64,000 bases of DNA from Ornithodoros turicata (GCF_037126465.1 NC_088201.1:233563406-233627405), one strand, 5' to 3'. Positions 53,852 through 61,862 are shown, counted from the stretch's first letter. Numbers and translations are program-made. Notes: generated by a model from the sequence alone, not told the origin.

Positions 53852-53925
53852 GGTCTGCTAGCTCAGTTGGTTAGAGCGCCATGGTAATAACGCGGAGGCC
53901 ACAGGTTCCATCCCTGTGCAGGCCA
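53852..53925 (+). tRNA. tRNA-Ile(AAT), B-box variant
   Basis: GGTCTGC/CCATG haplotype. Confidence 0.65.
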
Positions 53926-54023
53926 GCTGAGTCTCTTCATTTTTCTTTGAAATGTTTCTCATGATTAGCGTCATTTTACGCGCGCCTCCCCCTCATTCCA
54001 CGTACATCTTCAAGGGGATTTGT

Positions 54024-54097
54024 GGCCTGCTAGCTCAGTTGGTTAGAGCGCCGTGGTAATAACGCGGAGGCCACAGGTTCCATCCCTGTGCAGGCCA
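54024..54097 (+). tRNA. tRNA-Ile(AAT), B-box variant
   Basis: GGCCTGC/CCGTG haplotype. Confidence 0.68.
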
Positions 54098-54195
54098 GCT
54101 GAGTCTCTTCATTTTTATTTGAAATGTTTCTCATGATTTGTGTCATTTTACGCGCGCCTCCCCCTCATTCCACGTACATCTTCAAGGGGTTTTGT

Positions 54196-54269
54196 GGCCT
54201 GCTAGCTCAGTTGGTTAGAGCGCCATGGTAATAACGCGGAGGCCACAGGTTCCATCCCTGTGCAGGCCA
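54196..54269 (+). tRNA. tRNA-Ile(AAT), B-box variant
   Basis: GGCCTGC/CCATG haplotype. Confidence 0.66.
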
Positions 54270-54367
54270 GCTGAGTCTCTTCATTTTTATTTGAAATGTT
54301 TCTCATGATTTGTGTCATTTTACGCGCGCCTCCCCCTCATTCCACGTACATCTTCAAGGGGATTTGT

Positions 54368-54441
54368 GGCCTGCTAGCTCAGTTGGTTAGAGCGCCATGG
54401 TAATAACGCGGAGGCCACAGGTTCCATCCCTGTGCAGGCCA
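54368..54441 (+). tRNA. tRNA-Ile(AAT), B-box variant
   Basis: GGCCTGC/CCATG haplotype. Confidence 0.66.
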
Positions 54442-54539
54442 GCTGAGTCTCTTCATTTTTATTTGAAATGTTTCTCATGATTTGTGTCATTTTACGCGCG
54501 CCTCCCCCTCATTCCACGTACATCTTCAAGGGGTTTTGT

Positions 54540-54613
54540 GGCCTGCTAGCTCAGTTGGTTAGAGCGCCGTGGTAATAACGCGGAGGCCACAGGTTCCATC
54601 CCTGTGCAGGCCA
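54540..54613 (+). tRNA. tRNA-Ile(AAT), B-box variant
   Basis: GGCCTGC/CCGTG haplotype. Confidence 0.68.
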
Positions 54614-54711
54614 GCTGAGTCTCTTCATTTTTATTTGAAATGTTTCTCATGATTTGTGTCATTTTACGCGCGCCTCCCCCTCATTCCACGTACATCTTCA
54701 AGGGGTTTTGT

Positions 54712-54785
54712 GGTCTGCTAGCTCAGTTGGTTAGAGCGCCATGGTAATAACGCGGAGGCCACAGGTTCCATCCCTGTGCAGGCCA
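54712..54785 (+). tRNA. tRNA-Ile(AAT), B-box variant
   Basis: GGTCTGC/CCATG haplotype. Confidence 0.65.
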
Positions 54786-54883
54786 GCTGAGTCTCTTCAT
54801 TTTTCTTTGAAATGTTTCTCATGATTAGCGTCATTTTACGCGCGCCTCCCCCTCATTCCACGTACATCTTCAAGGGGATTTGT

Positions 54884-54957
54884 GGCCTGCTAGCTCAGTT
54901 GGTTAGAGCGCCGTGGTAATAACGCGGAGGCCACAGGTTCCATCCCTGTGCAGGCCA
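54884..54957 (+). tRNA. tRNA-Ile(AAT), B-box variant
   Basis: GGCCTGC/CCGTG haplotype; last of the ten-copy block. Confidence 0.68.
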
Positions 54958-55055
54958 GCTGAGTCTCTTCATTTTTCTTTGAAATGTTTCTCATGATTTG
55001 CGTCATTTTACGCGCGCCTCCCCCTCAGGACACCTACATCTTCACGGGGGTTTGT

Positions 55056-55129
55056 GGCCTGCTAGCTCAGTTGGTTAGAGCGCCGTGCTAATAACGCGGA
55101 GGCCACAGGTTAGATCCCTGTGCAGGCCA
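55056..55129 (+). tRNA. tRNA-Ile(AAT), B-box damaged
   Basis: GGTTAGATCC loses invariant C56, as in 49552-49625; otherwise consensus. Confidence 0.65.
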
Positions 55130-55227
55130 GCAGAGTCGCTTCATTTTGCTTTGAAATGTTTCTCATGATTTGCGTCATTTTACGCGCGCCTCCCCCTCAG
55201 GACACCTCTATCTTCACGGGGGTTTGT

Positions 55228-55301
55228 GGCCTGCTAGCTCAGTTGGTTAGAGCGCCGTGCTAATAACGCGGAGGCCACAGGTTCGATCCCTGTGCAGGCC
55301 A
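55228..55301 (+). tRNA. tRNA-Ile(AAT)
   Basis: Consensus sequence. Confidence 0.92.
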
Positions 55302-55399
55302 GCTGAGTCGCTTCATTTTTCTTTGAAATGTTTCTCATGATTTGCGTCATTTTACGCGCGCCTCCCCCTCAGGACACCTACATCTTCACGGGGGTTTGT

Positions 55400-55473
55400 G
55401 GCCTGCTAGCTCAGTTGGTTAGAGCCCAGTGCTAATAACGCGGAGGCCACAGGTTCGATCCCTGTGCAGGCCA
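55400..55473 (+). tRNA. tRNA-Ile(AAT)
   Basis: GAGCCCAGTG: the second anticodon-stem pair is broken. Confidence 0.75.
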
Positions 55474-55571
55474 GCTGAGTCTCTTCATTTTTCTTTGAAA
55501 GGTTTCTCACGATTTGCGTCATTTTACGCGCGCCTCCCCCTCAGGACACCTACATCTTCACGGGGGTTTGT

Positions 55572-55645
55572 GGCCTGCTAGCTCAGTTGGTTAGAGCGCC
55601 GTGCTAATAACGCGGAGGCCACAGGTTCGATCCCTGTGCAGGCCA
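55572..55645 (+). tRNA. tRNA-Ile(AAT)
   Basis: Consensus sequence. Confidence 0.92.
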
Positions 55646-55743
55646 GCTGAGTCGCTTCATTTTTCTTTGAAATGTTTCTCATGATTTGCGTCATTTTACG
55701 CGCGCCTCCCCCTCAGGACACCTACATCTTCACGGGGGTTTGT

Positions 55744-55817
55744 GGCCTGCTAGCTCAGTTGGTTAGAGCCCAGTGCTAATAACGCGGAGGCCACAGGTTC
55801 GATCCCTGTGCAGGCCA
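55744..55817 (+). tRNA. tRNA-Ile(AAT)
   Basis: GAGCCCAGTG variant, two units after the first. Confidence 0.75.
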
Positions 55818-55915
55818 GCTGAGTCTCTTCATTTTTCTTTGAAAGGTTTCTCACGATTTGCGTCATTTTACGCGCGCCTCCCCCTCAGGACACCTACATC
55901 TTCACGGGGGTTTGT

Positions 55916-55989
55916 GGCCTGCTAGCTCAGTTGGTTAGAGCGCCGTGCTAATAACGCGGAGGCCACAGGTTCGATCCCTGTGCAGGCCA
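55916..55989 (+). tRNA. tRNA-Ile(AAT)
   Basis: Consensus sequence. Confidence 0.92.
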
Positions 55990-56087
55990 GCTGAGTCGCT
56001 TCATTTTTCTTTCAAACGTTTCTCATGATTTGCGTCATTTTACGCGCGCCTCCCCCTCAGGACACCTCTATCTTCACGGGGGTTTGT

Positions 56088-56161
56088 GGCCTGCTAGCTC
56101 AGTTGGTTAGAGCGCCGTGCTAATAACGCGGAGGCCACAGGTTCGATCCCTGTGCAGGCCA
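56088..56161 (+). tRNA. tRNA-Ile(AAT)
   Basis: Consensus sequence. Confidence 0.92.
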
Positions 56162-56259
56162 GCTGAGTCGCTTCATTTTTCTTTCAAAGGTTTCTCATGA
56201 TTTGCGTCATTTTACGCGCGCCTCCCCCTCAGGACACCTACATCTTCACGGGGGTTTGT

Positions 56260-56289
56260 GGCCTGCTACCTCAGTTGGTTAGAGCGCCG
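56260..56289 (+). pseudogene. tRNA-Ile 5' stub upstream of LINE 5
   Basis: First 30 nt of the gene including the A box; bases 2-30 (56261-56289) are duplicated at 60999-61027 with one mismatch (TACCTCAG against TAGCTCAG). Confidence 0.88.
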
Positions 56290-56329
56290 ATTCCACTTCC
56301 GGCGCTTGTGCTAACCGGTTGTGTGCGAC

Positions 56330-57448
56330 ATGAGCTCTGTTGGAGCGGCTGTTACGGCTAACCCTAGCCGGGATGAATCGTCTACTGTGCCTCGGAAGTC
56401 CTACAGGATGATTATGCCTACGTTACCAAAAGGCGAAATTTCACGTAACACTGTTTTTCTGCACGCGGACCCTGATGGGAGGCCGTATAAAGTTCAAGAC
56501 TTCATAGTCCCTCTTGGAGTGGCAGTGAACAAGGCGGACATCGCGGGATTCGGTTCGTACCTCTTCAATCATGTGTGGGTGGTTACCTTCCACTCGGAGA
56601 CGACAAAAGAGAAATTCCGGCAACTTGGCGAACTGGTAGTCAAAGGAAGACGGTGTGTTGTGGTGGACCCAAATTCCAATGACGTTACGTTTAAACTGCA
56701 TTGGCTGCCAACGAATGTGACTGACGAGGCGGTTCGTCGTTGCCTGTCATTGTACGGGAAGGTTACAGATATCGTGCGGGAAAAGTGGAACTGTGCGGGT
56801 CTGGAGGGGGTGGAGACGACGACACGTTCCGTCACCGTGCAGCTTCACGATGGTGTAACTTCGGAGAGCATCCCATACCAACTGAAGATAATGGGTGTGA
56901 CAGTGCTGGTGTCGGTCCCTGGAAAACCTCCCCTCTGCCTACGATGTAAACAGGTAGGCCATATACGCAGTCAGTGTCGCACAGACTACTGTCGTAGCTG
57001 TAAGGGCTACGGCCATCTAACGGAAGACTGTGTCCGCTCCTATGCTTCGATGACAAAGGGCACGTCGAGGAAAAGTAACGAGGAGATGGTAATGGACATT
57101 CAAGATACTGAGGCGACCTTGCAAAGTGAAAAGGAAAAATACCCGCACACAGAAGAAAGTGGTCCACCGCAAGGAAACTCATCGATAGGACTTCAAGAAG
57201 AGGAGGGAAATGTTTCGCACAAAGACAAAAGGACAGATGAACAACGAAAGATGGACTGCTCACAGGAGTCGACCGGAAAAAGGAAAGGTGCTGAAATTGA
57301 GAAAACTTTGGACAGATCCGTTGAAAGCCATCTGGGAAAATCTGATATTACGGGGAAGAAGAAAGTAAAGCAGGTTCAGGTGCTGGAAAGGCAGCTGCCC
57401 CTTCAAGAGGTAGGGTTGTCACAACTGGACGACCCAGGTTTCTTCTAA
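56330..57448 (+). CDS. LINE ORF1: RNA-binding CCHC zinc-knuckle protein
   Basis: 372 codons from ATG 56330; this ATG is chosen over the non-ATG GTG at 56321 because it is the first ATG of the element, 40 nt from its 5' end. An RRM-like stretch (LHWLPTNVTDEAVRRCLSLY, from residue 123) precedes two CCHC knuckles, CLRCKQVGHIRSQC (residues 203-216) and CRSCKGYGHLTEDC (221-234), both C-x2-C-x4-H-x4-C. The remainder is a charged Lys/Glu-rich tail. Such proteins coat the element RNA and form the ribonucleoprotein that enters the nucleus. The frame is intact. The stop TAA overlaps the ORF2 start by one base. Confidence 0.88.
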   Translation: MSSVGAAVTANPSRDESSTVPRKSYRMIMPTLPKGEISRNTVFLHADPDGRPYKVQDFIVPLGVAVNKADIAGFGSYLFNHVWVVTFHSETTKEKFRQLGELVVKGRRCVVVDPNSNDVTFKLHWLPTNVTDEAVRRCLSLYGKVTDIVREKWNCAGLEGVETTTRSVTVQLHDGVTSESIPYQLKIMGVTVLVSVPGKPPLCLRCKQVGHIRSQCRTDYCRSCKGYGHLTEDCVRSYASMTKGTSRKSNEEMVMDIQDTEATLQSEKEKYPHTEESGPPQGNSSIGLQEEEGNVSHKDKRTDEQRKMDCSQESTGKRKGAEIEKTLDRSVESHLGKSDITGKKKVKQVQVLERQLPLQEVGLSQLDDPGFF

Positions 57449-60024
57449 TGGTAAACAGCATTGCGATTGTCGGCCGAGATAGCAGTATGATAAGAAAGAA
57501 GAAAATAAAACTTGCAACACTTAATGTCGTCAGCCTGATATCAAGCAGACGGAAGCACTGGATTGGAAACATGTTAGCTGCTGAGAAGGTCGACGTGGCA
57601 TGCTTTCAAGAAACTAAAATTGCAACGATAGAGCAAGAAAGAGAACTTGTTAATTTTTTCCAGTCAAGATTCTGGTGTTATTGCTCGTCGGCGATAGGAG
57701 GAAGTGCGGGTACTCTCATTCTTATTAGGAAGAAAGCAGGCTTGGCGGTGGTGGACTGCGTGCTGGACGAGAGCGGTCGGCTGTGCGTGGTGGATTTTTT
57801 GTTCCGACAAAATATGATACGGCTTATTTCTGTATATGCACCCAATGTACATTCGGAAAGAAAAGACTTTTTCGCGTCACTGAGTCAGTTTGTGAACGTA
57901 TCATGGAACGTCATATTGTGCGGGGACTTCAACTGTGTTCTCAAGAAAGCGGACTGCAGTTACAGGCAGGTAAAGAGTGACGTGAGCAGAAAGGAGCTGA
58001 TAAAACTCACAACGAATGCCGACCTGACCGACGTCTGGGAAAAAATGCCCGGAGGTAATATCGAATTCACGCATTTTCAAGGAACCTCCCATGCAAGGCT
58101 CGACAGGTTCTATACATCGGGGCTGCTTCTCCCTATGATTGGAAACTACCAAGTAAAGCCACAGTTTTTTTCGGACCACTCTTTAGTCAGCATGACAGTT
58201 CAATGTCAGAACCGTACAAGTAGGGCCGGAAAAGAGAGCAGAACCTGCTGGAAGATGAATGAGAGTATACTGGAGGAAGAAAGTTTCTGCGACAAAATGA
58301 GAAGTATGATAGAAGAATATCAGAAAGAAGGAAATGCCAATGCCGTGACCTGGGAAGAATTTAAGCATGCGTTAAGGAAAGAAGCCATTGAATATTCACA
58401 AATAAGAGCCTTCGAAAGGAATCAGCGGATAAGGGATCTGATGCGGACACTGACGTCTTTGGCAGAGGTTGAGTGTAAACACCCAGGCTTCTTTAAAGAA
58501 GACATCAAGAAAGGTAAGGAAGAACTTCAGAAACTGTTTGAAGAGAAACACCGTGGAGCGCTCATACGAAGTAGGGTGCAGACACTAGTACGTGAAGAAA
58601 CACCATTTACGATTTTCCGGTTTAAGGAGCGTGAACGAGCAGAGGGCAACGCTATCAAGTTTATTGATACAGGCGAGCGCATCGTCAAGGAGGATAACGA
58701 GATTGAAGATATCTTTTATAAACATTACCTCAGCCTTTTTCAAGAGAAGGACAGCGACCGGAAGCAGTACGAAATCTGGTTACAAGTTTTACCAACAGTA
58801 GGTGAGGAATGTATGGAAACGAACAACGCAGAAATAACGGAAGAAGAAATCACGAAAGTCATAAAAAAAATAGGAAGAAATAAGTCTCCTGGGATTGACG
58901 GGATTGGAGCAGGTTTTTACAAGGTGTTTTCTGAGCAGATATGCAGTATACTGAAAATTGTGTACGACGACATTTTAAGAAGAGGAATGTTACCGCCAAG
59001 CATGAGACAGTCACTCACGGTCCTGATTCCAAAAAAGAGAGAGGGCAAGGAGAACCCATCCGTCACTGACTACCGACCCATTAGTCTTCTGTGCACGGAC
59101 TACAAGATCTTCGCAAAAATTCTGGCGGGCAGACTCGAAACAGCACTTCGGGGAATTATTGGAAATCATCAACCATACGGTCTCCACGGCAGATCCATTG
59201 CCAGAAACCTCCACGTAATGAGAACAGTCTGTGAAATAGCCAACTGTACTTCTCAGCAGTTTGCAGTGCTCCAGACGGATCTCAGGCAAGCCTTCGATAG
59301 AGTTAACCACGGATTCCTCTTTGCTGTTCTACAACATTGTCGGGTAGGGGACTATCTGAGTAGGTGGACCAAGATATGTTATAATGAAGTCACCACTCGG
59401 CTTTTGGTAAACGGAAAGCTCGGAAAAAGCATACCGATCCGGTCCTCCGTCAGACAAGGCTGCCCACTTTCACCCATTCTGTTTGCCATGTACCTCGAAC
59501 CCCTCTGCCGCAAGCTAGCTATGAACAAGAACATTACAGGTGTAGTGATCGGTGCAGAGCACGTCAACGTTCTGGCATATGCGGACGACGTCGCAATAAT
59601 CTGCTCAACGAAACTGCAAGTATGTGAAGCTATAGGTACCATTCAAGATTTCACTAAGGTTTCTGGAGCTGAGTTGAACTTGAGGAAATCAACAGGAGCC
59701 TGGCTAGGGAATTGGACATATACACCGGAGCAGTTCATGCAAATCACCTGGACCACAAGCATTGGAAAATACTTGGGTATTGCCTTCAACGGGCAGGGTA
59801 CCTCAAACATGTGGTGGACACAAAAAATGAACCTTCTACGTGGAAGTCTGGTCCCCTGGCAAAGCAGATACTTGTCTTTCTGCAACAGGGCATACGTTTG
59901 CAATGCAGTGTTGTACCCTGCTGTACTTTACGCAGCTCAGTGTACTAGCATTAACAACGCTTCCAAGCCAAGTTCCACAGGATCTGTGCGACTTTCATTT
60001 GGCGTTCGTCTATGGAAAGCATGA
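57448..60024 (+). CDS. LINE ORF2: APE endonuclease and reverse transcriptase (up to frameshift)
   Basis: 858 codons as it stands. The apurinic-type endonuclease spans about residues 20-250: TLNV (N26), FQET (E55), VYAPN, CGDFN (D160, N162) and SDH (242-244), all catalytic positions present. The reverse transcriptase spans about 470-760: RNKSPGIDGI, YRPISLLCTDYKIFAKIL, LQTDLRQAFDRVN (D611), SSVRQGCPLSP and YADD (711-714). The enzyme would nick the tRNA gene and prime cDNA synthesis there. The last 20 or so residues are out of frame: a net loss of one base at 59958-59972 diverts the ribosome to a stop at 60022-60024. The start is set by the TAATG overlap with ORF1. Confidence 0.9.
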   Translation: MVNSIAIVGRDSSMIRKKKIKLATLNVVSLISSRRKHWIGNMLAAEKVDVACFQETKIATIEQERELVNFFQSRFWCYCSSAIGGSAGTLILIRKKAGLAVVDCVLDESGRLCVVDFLFRQNMIRLISVYAPNVHSERKDFFASLSQFVNVSWNVILCGDFNCVLKKADCSYRQVKSDVSRKELIKLTTNADLTDVWEKMPGGNIEFTHFQGTSHARLDRFYTSGLLLPMIGNYQVKPQFFSDHSLVSMTVQCQNRTSRAGKESRTCWKMNESILEEESFCDKMRSMIEEYQKEGNANAVTWEEFKHALRKEAIEYSQIRAFERNQRIRDLMRTLTSLAEVECKHPGFFKEDIKKGKEELQKLFEEKHRGALIRSRVQTLVREETPFTIFRFKERERAEGNAIKFIDTGERIVKEDNEIEDIFYKHYLSLFQEKDSDRKQYEIWLQVLPTVGEECMETNNAEITEEEITKVIKKIGRNKSPGIDGIGAGFYKVFSEQICSILKIVYDDILRRGMLPPSMRQSLTVLIPKKREGKENPSVTDYRPISLLCTDYKIFAKILAGRLETALRGIIGNHQPYGLHGRSIARNLHVMRTVCEIANCTSQQFAVLQTDLRQAFDRVNHGFLFAVLQHCRVGDYLSRWTKICYNEVTTRLLVNGKLGKSIPIRSSVRQGCPLSPILFAMYLEPLCRKLAMNKNITGVVIGAEHVNVLAYADDVAIICSTKLQVCEAIGTIQDFTKVSGAELNLRKSTGAWLGNWTYTPEQFMQITWTTSIGKYLGIAFNGQGTSNMWWTQKMNLLRGSLVPWQSRYLSFCNRAYVCNAVLYPAVLYAAQCTSINNASKPSSTGSVRLSFGVRLWKA

Positions 60025-60920
60025 GACGTTCAAACCTCTTCCTTAACCTGAAGCAAGGGGGCATAGGCCTCGTAAACCTACCGATCAAGATAAGAGTGCA
60101 AAGATTCTTTTACTTCAGAGAACAGAAAGATCCGTTCCTTAGAGCAGCACTTCAAGTTCTAGGCGGCGTATACCTCAGGAAGTGGACAGTAACATCTGAA
60201 GATAGAAGCCACCACATTCAATCTTTAACTTTCTATAAAGAAATAGCAAGTGCAATATCCTTTTTTGAGGACCTCTTCTCACAGGATTATCTCGTATCTG
60301 TTTCAAGGAAAAGACTGTATTGGGACACTATAGCTAAAGTTACGCCAACTCCGTTGTATAGACAGTGTAAGCCACCCTACGGCTCACAAGAAGTGCTCAG
60401 GAAAGTGAGAAGGCTAATGATCCCAACAGGGTCAAAGGATTTCTTCTTTCGGTTCCATTGGGAGGTCTTACCGGTTAAAACCTGGATGAGACGGAAAGGC
60501 TTCATAGTTCCCTGGTCCCTTAACTGCGTTGTGTGCCCCGAGGAAGAGGAGACTCTCATTCATGTGTTCTTGCTGTGTAAAAGAGCCATACAATTTTGGG
60601 GTGCATTCAGGAATTTCATTGACGTGGACATGGATCTGCACTGGACTCGCATGAAGTTTCTCCATTTTGGTGACACACTGGACAGTTTTTTAATTCTTGC
60701 ACTACATTCCCTCTGGAGCTATCGCATGGACTATGTTGAATGTCGTGAAGGAAACGGAACGGCGTGGGAGAAGTTTGTGCAAAAGGTGTTATGGACAATT
60801 ACTGTGCTACCAAACGAGGACTTGGTGGGTTTGTGGGCCGAGGTCCAAAGCAAGATCGAACGCGGTGAAGGCAACCTGAGTTGCCAGGTGTATGGTAGGA
60901 GAGGAGCAACTCGTTTGTAA
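59973..60920 (+). CDS. LINE ORF2 C-terminal part, downstream of frameshift
   Basis: The correct frame resumes with FHRICATFIW and MRRSNLFLNLKQGGIGLVNL and runs to TAA 60918-60920. It holds the thumb/connection region, FFFRFHWEVLPVKTWMRRKG and the zinc knuckle CVVCPEEEETLIHVFLLC (C-x2-C-x8-H-x4-C, from 60525), which in related elements binds RNA or DNA during target-primed reverse transcription. Copy 3 (44332-45681) is collinear and shows that this is one protein. The first usable ATG in this frame is 60012. Without a frameshift this copy would encode about 1157 residues. Confidence 0.88.
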   Translation, partial: FHRICATFIWRSSMESMRRSNLFLNLKQGGIGLVNLPIKIRVQRFFYFREQKDPFLRAALQVLGGVYLRKWTVTSEDRSHHIQSLTFYKEIASAISFFEDLFSQDYLVSVSRKRLYWDTIAKVTPTPLYRQCKPPYGSQEVLRKVRRLMIPTGSKDFFFRFHWEVLPVKTWMRRKGFIVPWSLNCVVCPEEEETLIHVFLLCKRAIQFWGAFRNFIDVDMDLHWTRMKFLHFGDTLDSFLILALHSLWSYRMDYVECREGNGTAWEKFVQKVLWTITVLPNEDLVGLWAEVQSKIERGEGNLSCQVYGRRGATRL

Positions 60921-60980
60921 GGCGGAAGCCAGCAAGGAACCGGAAGAAATGTAGGGGGGTTTACATATTTTAGTAATAAT

Positions 60981-60986
60981 AAAAAC
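60981..60986 (+). terminator. LINE polyadenylation signal region
   Basis: AATAATAAAAACG immediately before the 3' A-run of the near full-length LINE. Confidence 0.5.
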
Positions 60987-60997
60987 GTTAAAAAAAA

Positions 60998-61071
60998 AGC
61001 CTGCTAGCTCAGTTGGTTAGAGCGCCGTGCTAATAACGCGGAGGCCACAGGTTCGATCCCTGTGCAGGCCA
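60998..61071 (+). tRNA. tRNA-Ile(AAT), regenerated 3' of LINE 5
   Basis: Base 1 is A from the LINE tail; the other 73 nt are consensus. Confidence 0.83.
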
Positions 61072-61170
61072 GCTGAACCTCTTCATTTTCCTTCGAATGG
61101 TTTTTGCATAACTTGCGTCACTTTACGCGCACCTCCCCATCAGGGCAACGACATTTCGGCGGGTATATGT

Positions 61171-61244
61171 GGCCTGCTAGCTCAGTTGGTTAGAGCGCCG
61201 TGCTAATAACGCGGAGGCCACAGGTTCGATCCCTGTGCAGGCCA
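61171..61244 (+). tRNA. tRNA-Ile(AAT)
   Basis: Consensus; T4 terminator downstream. Confidence 0.93.
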
Positions 61245-61343
61245 GCTGAACCTCTTCATTTTCCTTCGAATGGTTTTTGCATAACTTGCGTCACTTTACG
61301 CGCACCTCCCCATCAGGGCAACGACATTTCGGCGGGTATATGT

Positions 61344-61417
61344 GGCCTGCTAGCTCAGTTGGTTAGAGCGCCGTGCTAATAACGCGGAGGCCACAGGTTC
61401 GATCCCTGTGCAGGCCA
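61344..61417 (+). tRNA. tRNA-Ile(AAT)
   Basis: Consensus sequence. Confidence 0.93.
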
Positions 61418-61516
61418 GCTGAACCTCTTCATTTTCCTTCGAATGGTTTTTGCATAACTTGCGTCACTTTACGCGCACCTCCCCATCAGGGCAACGACAT
61501 TTCGGCGGGTATATGT

Positions 61517-61590
61517 GGCCTGCTAGCTCAGTTGGTTAGAGCGCCGTGCTAATAACGCGGAGGCCACAGGTTCGATCCCTGTGCAGGCCA
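61517..61590 (+). tRNA. tRNA-Ile(AAT)
   Basis: Consensus; following spacer has GTCATTTTACG. Confidence 0.93.
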
Positions 61591-61689
61591 GCTGAACCTC
61601 TTCATTTTCCTTCGAATGGTTTTTGCATAACTTGCGTCATTTTACGCGCACCTCCCCATCAGGGCAACGACATTTCGGCGGGTATATGT

Positions 61690-61763
61690 GGCCTGCTAGC
61701 TCAGTTGGTTAGAGCGCCGTGCTAATAACGCGGAGGCCACAGGTTCGATCCCTGTGCAGGCCA
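61690..61763 (+). tRNA. tRNA-Ile(AAT)
   Basis: Consensus sequence. Confidence 0.93.
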
Positions 61764-61862
61764 GCTGAACCTCTTCATTTTCCTTCGAATGGTTTTTGCA
61801 TAACTTGCGTCACTTTACGCGCACCTCCCCATCAGGGCAACGACATTTCGGCGGGTATATGT

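Larger units (their letters stand above)
48520..56259 (+). repeat. tRNA sub-array 5 (45 copies)
   Basis: The longest uninterrupted run. Subtypes follow in blocks: GGTTTATGG spacers (48593-49380), CTCATTCCACG spacers with GCTGAATCG (49797-51960), GCTGAGTCTC with occasional T33C copies (51960-53237), B-box-mutant copies (53336-54957), then CTCAGGACACC spacers to 56259. Longer repeats of several units occur, for example 53680-54097 and 54540-54957, five units apart. Confidence 0.9.
56290..60998 (+). mobile_element. Near full-length site-specific LINE in a tRNA-Ile gene (copy 5)
   Basis: A 4709-bp non-LTR retrotransposon: 40-nt 5' UTR, ORF1 (56330-57448), ORF2 (57448-60920, one frameshift), 78-nt 3' UTR with AATAAAAACG and a short A-tail. 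Both flanks are tRNA-Ile sequence, with a 29-bp duplication (one mismatch). The order CCHC ORF1, APE endonuclease, RT and C-terminal CCHC, together with the LPVKTW...PW...C..C region, fits the Tx1/L1-like group, some members of which are known to insert into U2 snRNA or 5S rRNA genes. No RNase H domain is present. Confidence 0.92.

Noticed and set aside
53336..54957. Reading GTAATAA loops as a different anticodon (TAA, Leu)
   Set aside because: Keeping the 5-bp stem CC(A/G)TG/CGCGG fixes a 7-nt loop GTAATAA with anticodon AAT; only base 32 changes.
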